Source: Polyangiaceae bacterium
Lineage (GTDB): Bacteria; Myxococcota_A; Polyangia; Polyangiales; Polyangiaceae
DNA length: 64,000 nt
Direction: 5' to 3'
Assembly: GCA_041389725.1 (NCBI GenBank)
Contig: JAWKRG010000002.1
Coordinates: forward strand, 1,302,001 to 1,366,000
Positions 58,761 to 64,000 of this stretch are shown piece after piece; the stretch's first letter is position 1, and each line of letters begins with the position of its first letter. The notes below the pieces were generated by a model, which was given only the letters and a program-made list of their open reading frames with translations, had not been told where the DNA came from and ran no database searches. A program made the position numbers and the translations under genes.

Positions 58761-59909
58761 ATGCCGCGCCCCGCTCTGATCGTCAGTGACCTGCATCTTT
58801 CGCCGAACAGTCCGGTACGGATCTCGTCGGCGCTCGCGGCGGTGCTTGAAGACCATGCGGACGCAGAGCTGATCGTGGCGGGAGACTCCCTGGACCTGTC
58901 CCTGCTGCGAGATCCAGAGGCCACGGCCGATAGTCTCACCGACTATCTGCGTCCTCACACTTCCCTGCGCGCCGCTTTGCAGCAGCGATTGGGACGCGGC
59001 GTCCCTGTGCGCTTCGTGCTCGGCAATCACGACGCGCCCTTGGGCCGCAGTGACGCCGTGCAAGCGCTTCGAGCAGTGCTTCGAGTGCAAGACGCTGCAC
59101 CCTTGGAGGTCGTGCCGTGGTTCCTGCGTCGCGGCAGCGTGCACATCGAGCATGGCCATGCCTACGATCCGGACAATGCGGACGCCCATCCCTTGGCCAG
59201 CCCGGACTGCACGCTGGACTCCCTGGGCATCGCGCTCACCCGGCGCTTCCTGGCGCCCAGCGGCGCAATGCGCTTCAAACATCGGCAGCACACGACCCCC
59301 TTGGCCGGACTGGTGGACTGCTTCCGCCACTATCGCCACCGAGCACCAGGCATCGTGGCGCACTATTTTTGGGTGGCGGGTCAGCTGTGCTTCGAGGCGC
59401 GCGACCCGAAGCGAGGCCTTGCCTCCTTCGCGCGCGGCAAAGACAAAGTCGACGCCTTCGCCGCCGACGTCGGCATCGACGCGGAGCGACTGCACCGTCT
59501 GATCCAGGCGCTTCCTCCAGCGCGCCATCTCGATGCGCGGGAGACCTTCTTGCGCCTCTATTTCGATCGCACCTTGCCCACGGCTGCCCTGGCGGTTTCC
59601 CTACCCCTGGCGCTGACCGGCAACGGGCTGGCGGTGGGAGTCGCGGTGGCCTCGGCCCTCACGCTGGCAATCTCGCTGCGCGGCGGCGTCAATCGCTACT
59701 ATCGACACGCGGAGCTCGAACTCGAACGAGGTGCCGATCTGGTGCGCCAGCTGACCGGCGCGAGTCACGTGATCTTGGGCCACACCCACGTCGAAGCCGA
59801 TGAGCCCGGCTACACGAACCTGGGCTCCTTCGCCTTCACGCGCAGCGACGCCCACGCCTATGTGTGGCTGGACGAGCAGCAGCGCATCGAACGGCGCGTG
59901 GTGGCGTGA
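58761..59909 (+). CDS. Calcineurin-like metallophosphatase with a membrane segment
   Basis: 382 residues. Metal-binding motifs of the metallophosphatase fold are all there: 'VSDLHL' (D9, H11), 'VAGDSLD' (GD), 'LGNHDAP' (NHD), 'EHGHAYD' and the C-terminal 'LGHTHVE'. The order resembles LpxH/UDP-diacylglucosamine hydrolase-type enzymes. A helix pair at about 273-315 in the second half suggests membrane attachment. A role in lipid or nucleotide phosphate hydrolysis is possible; the substrate is unknown. Stand-alone gene. Confidence 0.82.
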   Translation: MPRPALIVSDLHLSPNSPVRISSALAAVLEDHADAELIVAGDSLDLSLLRDPEATADSLTDYLRPHTSLRAALQQRLGRGVPVRFVLGNHDAPLGRSDAVQALRAVLRVQDAAPLEVVPWFLRRGSVHIEHGHAYDPDNADAHPLASPDCTLDSLGIALTRRFLAPSGAMRFKHRQHTTPLAGLVDCFRHYRHRAPGIVAHYFWVAGQLCFEARDPKRGLASFARGKDKVDAFAADVGIDAERLHRLIQALPPARHLDARETFLRLYFDRTLPTAALAVSLPLALTGNGLAVGVAVASALTLAISLRGGVNRYYRHAELELERGADLVRQLTGASHVILGHTHVEADEPGYTNLGSFAFTRSDAHAYVWLDEQQRIERRVVA

Positions 59910-59931
59910 CGCAGCGGTCGACGCTCCGGCG

Positions 59932-60525
59932 CTACCACTCGAGTTCGACGCGCGCCTCTTCTGGGCTGGAACTCACCAGCACGGCGCTGGGGTTCTCGCC
60001 ATGGCACGCCTCCAACACCGCGCGAAAGCCCAAGGCGGCGGAGCGGTGAGCCAAGCGGGGATAGAGGTGGGGAGGATGACGCAAGGTGATCCGTGCCGAT
60101 CGCTCGCCGAAGTCCGCCCGCAGCTGCACGCCCTTGTGAATGAAGCCCCAGCTCATGCGCGCGCCCTTCAGGATGATCGTGGGAGACGCGACCTTGGCGA
60201 GGGCCCGGTACATGCGGGATTCGGTGAGCTTGCGGTTGGCGCGGTAGGTGCGTTCCAACATGTCCTCGACGTCCAGACCGTGCATATCCATGATGGCGAA
60301 ATGCGCGGCCACCAGGTGCGCCTCGGGGATCCACGCGCTGGGAGGCGGCGGCGCCGCGATCACCTGGCGCAGGGCAGACGGCAGCCCCGCCGCGTCACCA
60401 CCCGTCGGGCACTCGTCCATGACGCCGCGCAAGAGTGAGCACTTGGCGACGTGCAGCGGATGCGAGTCCAAGCCATCCGGAAGGTGGCCCAGATACTCGG
60501 AGAGTCGTGGATAGCCGGCAAGCAC
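59932..60525 (-). CDS. Hypothetical protein, distantly DUF2378-like
   Basis: 197 residues from a GTG. No signal peptide or helix. The end 'LGFRAVLEACHGENPSAVLVSSSPEEARVELEW' and the segment 'MYRALAKVASPTIILKGARMSWGFIHKG' follow the layout of DUF2378/TIGR02265 proteins, which are restricted to myxobacteria and resemble haem-NO-binding-like domains. The match is weak and by eye. It is convergent with the phosphatase gene; upstream spacing to the DyP gene is 110 bp (divergent). Confidence 0.6.
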   Translation of the reverse strand: MLAGYPRLSEYLGHLPDGLDSHPLHVAKCSLLRGVMDECPTGGDAAGLPSALRQVIAAPPPPSAWIPEAHLVAAHFAIMDMHGLDVEDMLERTYRANRKLTESRMYRALAKVASPTIILKGARMSWGFIHKGVQLRADFGERSARITLRHPPHLYPRLAHRSAALGFRAVLEACHGENPSAVLVSSSPEEARVELEW

Positions 60526-60635
60526 TCGAAGTCAGTGTAGCCGACTCGGGCGCACGGGCGAAATTCGCACCCTGCCGCGGAGAGAAGCGCGCGATGCGCG
60601 TGCCTTCGCCGTGAAACTGTGCTGGGCTTCGCGCG

Positions 60636-61511
60636 ATGGACGCGGCGCAATCCCAGATCCTCCAACCAGTGCCCAAGCACAGTCGCTATCTTTCGTATCA
60701 GCTGCTTCCACGAGTCGCGGCGCGAGACGCGCTCGCGGCGCTGCAGCGCCACGCGAAAACCGCGGGCTGCGTGCTCGGCCTCGGCGAGTCTCTGGTGCGG
60801 GCCGTCGGTGCTTCGGTGGACGGTCTGCGCGAAAGCCCGGCGCTCGCAGGCCCTGGGGTCAGTGTGCCTTCGACACCCATGGCGCTGTGGGTGTGGCTGG
60901 CCGGCGACGATCGCGGAGAGTTGCTGCACCGCGGGCGCGAGCTGACGAACCAGCTGCGGGAGTGGTTCGAACTGTCTGGCGTCATCGACGGCTTCCGCTA
61001 TCGCGAGGGGCTGGACCTCTCCGGCTACGAAGACGGAACGGAGAATCCCCAAGGTGAAAAGGCAGTTCAGACCGCCTTCGTGCCGAGCGGCAAGCTCGCC
61101 GGCTCCAGCTTCGTAGCCGTGCAGCAGTGGCAGCACGAGCTCGATCGCTTTGCGGCCATGTCTGCTGAGGAGCAAGACCACACCATTGGTCGCCGCCGCA
61201 GCGACAACGACGAGATTGACGACGCGCCAGCGTCCGCGCACGTCAAACGCACGGCGCAGGAAAGCTTCGAGCCAGAGGCGTTCATTCTGCGGCGCAGCAT
61301 GCCTTGGGCCGAATCAGACCGCGCGGGCCTGGTGTTCGTCGCCTTTGGCAAGTCCTTCGACGCTTTCGAGGCGCTGCTGGAGCGCATGCTGGGACTGGAA
61401 GACGGAACGACGGACGCGCTGTTCCACTTCACGCGACCGCTGAGCAGCAGCTACTTCTGGTGCCCGCCCGTACGCGAGGGTCGACTCGACTTGTCGGCGC
61501 TCGGCATGTAG
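60636..61511 (+). CDS. DyP-type peroxidase
   Basis: 291 residues. Signature 'GYEDGTENP' (GxxDG, catalytic Asp), proximal haem His in 'SAHVKRTAQESF' and distal Arg in 'ILRRSMPW' of dye-decolorising peroxidases of the short (YfeX-like) class. It lacks a Tat signal, so it is cytoplasmic or encapsulated; no encapsulin gene is visible in the window. Uses H2O2 to oxidise organic substrates, or helps haem handling. Single gene, convergent with the hydrolase gene (6 bp). Confidence 0.92.
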   Translation: MDAAQSQILQPVPKHSRYLSYQLLPRVAARDALAALQRHAKTAGCVLGLGESLVRAVGASVDGLRESPALAGPGVSVPSTPMALWVWLAGDDRGELLHRGRELTNQLREWFELSGVIDGFRYREGLDLSGYEDGTENPQGEKAVQTAFVPSGKLAGSSFVAVQQWQHELDRFAAMSAEEQDHTIGRRRSDNDEIDDAPASAHVKRTAQESFEPEAFILRRSMPWAESDRAGLVFVAFGKSFDAFEALLERMLGLEDGTTDALFHFTRPLSSSYFWCPPVREGRLDLSALGM

Positions 61512-61517
61512 CGGGGC

Positions 61518-62591
61518 TCAGTTCTCGACCTTCAGGCTGACGGTACCGGGTGCCACCCAGCGCTGCTGCGCCTCGGTACCCGTGAGCCAGGCGTCGTAGC
61601 CCGCGGCCTGCTTCAAGTGGCGCGAGAAGAATGCCACCAAGTATGCCCGCGTCACTTCCAGCGCTTTCGCCTGGGGCAGGGTCGCTGTCTTGCAGAAAGA
61701 GCACACCACGCCGCAAGTCGTCGGAGAGTCGATGAAGCTCATGTGATTGGCACCGAGCAGGGTCACTTCCAAGCTGGGAGCCTGAGCGCCCGCGAAGAAG
61801 GTCTGGTAGTTGTCGGCCTTGGGCGCGCAGGCTTGGCCCAGGGTTCCCGTCGCGTCCAGGGTTTCTCCGAGGAATGCCGTCGGGATTGGCAACGGCATGA
61901 GGTCGCTCGCATCCGGACACGCCGTTGGGTTGCATGACATCGCCGAGTCCACGGGGTCGAGCGCCACGAGCGCCTTGATCCGAGCGTCCCGCGCTGCAGC
62001 CAAGACACTGAGCTTGCCCCCGAGAGAGTGTCCGCTCACGCCGATCGCGTTGGTCAGCACGTGATCGGAAAGTGGATTGCCCGCCGCAGCCGATGCACCG
62101 AGGAGAAAGTCGATACCGCCCATGACATCGTCGGTCGCGGCGGCGTGGTTGGGCACGAACCCCGCCGGGTAGTCGAGCGTGCACGAGACGAACCCGAACG
62201 AGGCCACGTGCTTCGCCGTCGCATCGTACTGAGACGCCGGCAGTTGGAAGCCGTGGAGGATCACGAGCAGTGGCCATTGGCCTGCTTCCGCAGGCAAGTG
62301 ACAACGCACCGGCACGTCGCTGCCCGTCGCCGCCACTTTCACGTTGGCCGTGTAGATCACGGTCTGCAGGGGACCGGTCTGAGTGGGGTCGACCACGGCG
62401 CCACCGTCCTCCGACGCTTCCGCTGCAGCATCTGCGGGCGCAGCGTCCACTCCGCTGTCGGGCGCTCCGTCGAACGCGCCCGCGTCCACAGCGGTTTCCG
62501 GGCCGGCATCAGACGCTTTGCTTTCGGCAGAGTCTTCCCCGGAACAGCCCACGACGACGGCCATCAGTAGGCAACGATGCAGCGCTCTCAT
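61518..62591 (-). CDS. Secreted alpha/beta-hydrolase lipoprotein (chlorophyllase/cutinase-like)
   Basis: 357 residues. Signal with lipobox VVGC (Cys16) and an Asp/Ala-rich spacer (about 17-70). Alpha/beta-hydrolase domain: 'LLVILHGFQLPASQYD' (oxyanion side), nucleophile 'GHSLGG' (Ser189), acidic residue after 'ALDPVDS', and His in 'GANHMSFID'. It resembles chlorophyllase/PETase-like dienelactone-type esterases acting outside the cell. Four cysteine pairs near the end suggest disulfides. Its ATG overlaps the MerR stop by 4 bp (ATGA), so the regulator probably controls it. Confidence 0.82.
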   Translation of the reverse strand: MRALHRCLLMAVVVGCSGEDSAESKASDAGPETAVDAGAFDGAPDSGVDAAPADAAAEASEDGGAVVDPTQTGPLQTVIYTANVKVAATGSDVPVRCHLPAEAGQWPLLVILHGFQLPASQYDATAKHVASFGFVSCTLDYPAGFVPNHAAATDDVMGGIDFLLGASAAAGNPLSDHVLTNAIGVSGHSLGGKLSVLAAARDARIKALVALDPVDSAMSCNPTACPDASDLMPLPIPTAFLGETLDATGTLGQACAPKADNYQTFFAGAQAPSLEVTLLGANHMSFIDSPTTCGVVCSFCKTATLPQAKALEVTRAYLVAFFSRHLKQAAGYDAWLTGTEAQQRWVAPGTVSLKVEN

Positions 62592-63310
62592 TGGTTCCCT
62601 CTTCGCTTGGCTGGGACAGCTGCGCGCATCGCCTCCGCCAGCAGCGGCAACAACAGACGCCGCCGTAGTAGCACGACCAGACGTTCACTGAGCACGGTCG
62701 CAGCCTCCGTCAGATCTTCCGTGCGCTCTCCTGCAGCGGGAAGCACTCCGTGTCGGAACATCTCCAGTTCGACGGTCACCAGATTGCGCAACGCTTCCAG
62801 GTAGCGTTGCAGGATGTCGATGGGCAGCATCTCTGGAGCGAGGCCGGCCTTGCGCGCTGCCCCGAGCGTCCGCAGCAAGGCCACATCGTCGCCCCCGTAG
62901 CGCGCCCGCTTTCCTTTGGCGACGGGACGAATCACCCCCATGGCTTCGAGTCGGTCGAGATCCGCCGCGACGACCCCGGCGGCGAGCAACTCCGCTCGTG
63001 ACTTCCCTCCGGCCACTGCCATCTTTCCAAGCGCGCGATCCACCGCACTGGCCATGAGCAAGTCGCCGGACTGGTCTTGCGCGCCCTCGAGCATGTCGCG
63101 AATCACGGACAGCGGCAGGAAATGCTCTCGCTGCAAACGCTTGATGGCCCTGATGCGGTCGACGAGAGAGCGATCGTAGTAGGCCATGTTGCGCGCAGTG
63201 CGTTTCGCGGGTGGGGGCAGCAGCCCCTCACGCACGTAGTGCTTGATGGTCGCCGCCGGCACCTCGCTGAGCTTCACTAGGGTCGCCATCTTGACCAGCT
63301 CACCTTCCAT
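62588..63310 (-). CDS. MerR-family transcriptional regulator
   Basis: 240 residues. N-terminal MerR winged helix-turn-helix 'MATLVKLSEVPAATIKHYVREGLLPPP' (about 8-33), 'YYDRSLVDRIRAIKRLQREHFLPLSVIRDML'. A second part (about 100-160) reads like another winged helix ('RAELLAAGVVAADLDRLEAMGVIRPV', 'YGGDDVALLRTLGAARKAG'), then a long helix and Leu/Arg-rich C-terminus. No Cys pair for metals, so it senses another ligand. Start may be the ATG at 63289. Its stop overlaps the hydrolase start; it may regulate that gene and itself. Confidence 0.85.
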   Translation of the reverse strand: MEGELVKMATLVKLSEVPAATIKHYVREGLLPPPAKRTARNMAYYDRSLVDRIRAIKRLQREHFLPLSVIRDMLEGAQDQSGDLLMASAVDRALGKMAVAGGKSRAELLAAGVVAADLDRLEAMGVIRPVAKGKRARYGGDDVALLRTLGAARKAGLAPEMLPIDILQRYLEALRNLVTVELEMFRHGVLPAAGERTEDLTEAATVLSERLVVLLRRRLLLPLLAEAMRAAVPAKRRGNQ

Positions 63311-63315
63311 AGTGA

Positions 63316-63328
63316 GAAGTCGTACTTC
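63316..63328. promoter_or_regulatory. Inverted repeat upstream of the MerR gene
   Basis: GAAGT-CGT-ACTTC is a perfect 5-3-5 inverted repeat, six bases upstream of the MerR gene start. MerR-type regulators often bind near their own start, so this is a candidate autoregulatory site; size is on the short side. Confidence 0.35.
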
Positions 63329-63395
63329 CTACTTTTGGAGCAAGCAAGTCGATTTCGGCCGCGGAATTCGCTCAAAGTGGTCGGAAACGCCAGCT

Positions 63396-63448
63396 GGGAG
63401 GGCGTCGCGGGGCGGGAAGGCGTCGCGGGGCGGGAGGGCGTCGCGGGA
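63396..63448. repeat. 18-bp GC-rich tandem repeat, about three copies
   Basis: GGGAGGGCGTCGCGGGGC repeated at 63396-63413, 63414-63431 (one mismatch) and 63432-63448 (truncated). It sits in the 333-bp divergent gap between the MerR gene and the last lipoprotein gene. No frame is convincing here. Confidence 0.6.
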
Positions 63449-63591
63449 ATGGCCGGAGCTGGAACAGCCGGGGCCGGGAGGGCGTCACCCGCCAAGTGGA
63501 AGGCGGCTCCCTGCCACGCCGCGCGCCTAGCGCTCCAAGCTGCGTCGGATTGCCACAGGAAACGTCAGCCCAGCCCCCTGGCACAACGGTT

Positions 63592-63615
63592 GCGATGTGC
63601 GTTTCCACACATCGC
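63592..63615. promoter_or_regulatory. 8-bp inverted repeat before the last lipoprotein gene
   Basis: GCGATGTG (63592-63599) and CACATCGC (63608-63615), 8-bp loop, about 28 bp upstream of the ATG at 63644. It may lie in the 5' leader or be an operator; not recognised. Confidence 0.35.
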
Positions 63616-63643
63616 GCCGCGGCGCGCACGAGGGAGATCGATC

Positions 63644-64000
63644 ATGGCTTATCGGAATTCTTTGCTTTTGATGCTCACGCTTTCACTCACGTCGACCCTG
63701 GCTTGCGGCAGCGACGGTGGCGACGGCAGTGACAACGGGGCTGGCGGCGACGCCTGCAGTCAGGCGGAGCAACGCTATGCGGACTGCAAGCAGGGTTCGG
63801 TTCTCGAGATCAACGGCGCATGCAGCGGTGGCAATCTCGATCGGGCGAACTGCATCAACAGCGCCAGCTGCGCGGAAGTGGATCAATGCATCCTGAAGAC
63901 GGGCAGCGGCGGGAGCGGTTCCGGAGGTGCAACCGGGAGCGGTGGCAACCCGGGCAGCGGTGGCAGCGCGGGCACGCCGGGCAGCGGTGGAACGACCGGC
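63644..64000 (+). CDS. Gly/Ser-rich lipoprotein, 3' end cut by window
   Basis: Open from the ATG at 63644 to the window edge (119 codons, no stop). GAGGGAG precedes the ATG. Signal 'MAYRNSLLLMLTLSLTSTLACG' ends in lipobox LAC (Cys22), a Gly/Asp spacer, then a small domain with six Cys residues (CSQ, CKQ, CSGG, CINS, CAEV, CILK; about residues 38-88) and a run of GSGG-type repeats. This is the usual start of myxobacterial surface lipoproteins with Gly-Ser linkers; the functional domain lies beyond the window. Confidence 0.75.
   Translation, partial: MAYRNSLLLMLTLSLTSTLACGSDGGDGSDNGAGGDACSQAEQRYADCKQGSVLEINGACSGGNLDRANCINSASCAEVDQCILKTGSGGSGSGGATGSGGNPGSGGSAGTPGSGGTTG

Noticed and set aside
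63396..63448. GC-rich tandem units considered as a CRISPR-like array
   Set aside because: Units are contiguous with no spacers and there are no cas genes.
1..64000. tRNA, rRNA, transposase or phage genes
   Set aside because: None recognised by eye; a dedicated RNA search (tRNAscan, Infernal) would be decisive.

Overview
The window is high-GC DNA from a Gram-negative bacterium, most likely Myxococcota (Polyangia-like). Evidence: many lipoproteins with Gly/Ser/Ala-rich linkers, a C-terminal MYXO-CTERM-type sorting tail, a membrane-linked Ser/Thr kinase, a PP2C phosphatase fused to a cyclic-nucleotide-binding domain, NtrC-type sigma-54 signalling, and Cys-rich 'HDEC' repeats on a secreted NlpC/P60 enzyme. 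It looks chromosomal. I found no rRNA, tRNA, CRISPR array, transposase or phage gene. The last gene runs off the right edge.

Layout. 0-25.5 kb: secreted and membrane proteins and general functions. These include a lipoprotein, a SecY-like/SecD-head chimeric protein, a large lipoprotein, a TPR protein, a beta-helix protein, a receiver-only response regulator, two Cys/His cell-wall-type lytic proteins, a dienelactone hydrolase, a LOG family protein, an AraC regulator, a patatin, a Uma2 protein, and a kinase next to small membrane proteins. 25.7-29.6 kb: a five-gene, overlapping Flp/TadE/TadG-like pseudopilin cluster.

29.7-49.0 kb is a nitrogen/redox region. A sigma-54 two-component pair sits head-to-tail with an NADP-type glutamate dehydrogenase and a small double four-Cys protein. 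Next comes a four-gene membrane redox operon: a His/Glu-repeat anchor, a small membrane protein, ApbE flavin transferase and a ferric-reductase-like diheme protein. A membrane-bound LuxR-type regulator diverges from it. Then come NrfHA (nitrite to ammonium) and a napD-napA-tetraheme NapB-like-porin operon (nitrate to nitrite). Divergent from nap is a tetraheme lipoprotein / four-cluster ferredoxin / NrfD quinol module, and NnrS follows. Together these encode dissimilatory nitrate reduction to ammonium, with glutamate dehydrogenase able to assimilate the product. No NapC or NapGH is present; the NrfD module is the natural candidate to feed electrons to Nap.

49.1-64 kb: membrane and secreted proteins, PP2C-cNMP, GTP-dependent PEP carboxykinase, a Tes/COG1964-like radical SAM enzyme, a run of secreted proteins ending in a MYXO-CTERM protein, a gluzincin, a metallophosphatase, a DyP peroxidase, and a MerR regulator coupled to a secreted alpha/beta hydrolase. 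Several intergenic repeats and hairpins are noted.

The strongest candidates for something undescribed are the SecY-SecD-head chimera (1128-3191), the His-repeat/ApbE/diheme operon (34505-36818), and the Nap system with a duplicated tetraheme NapB and an NrfD-type donor.
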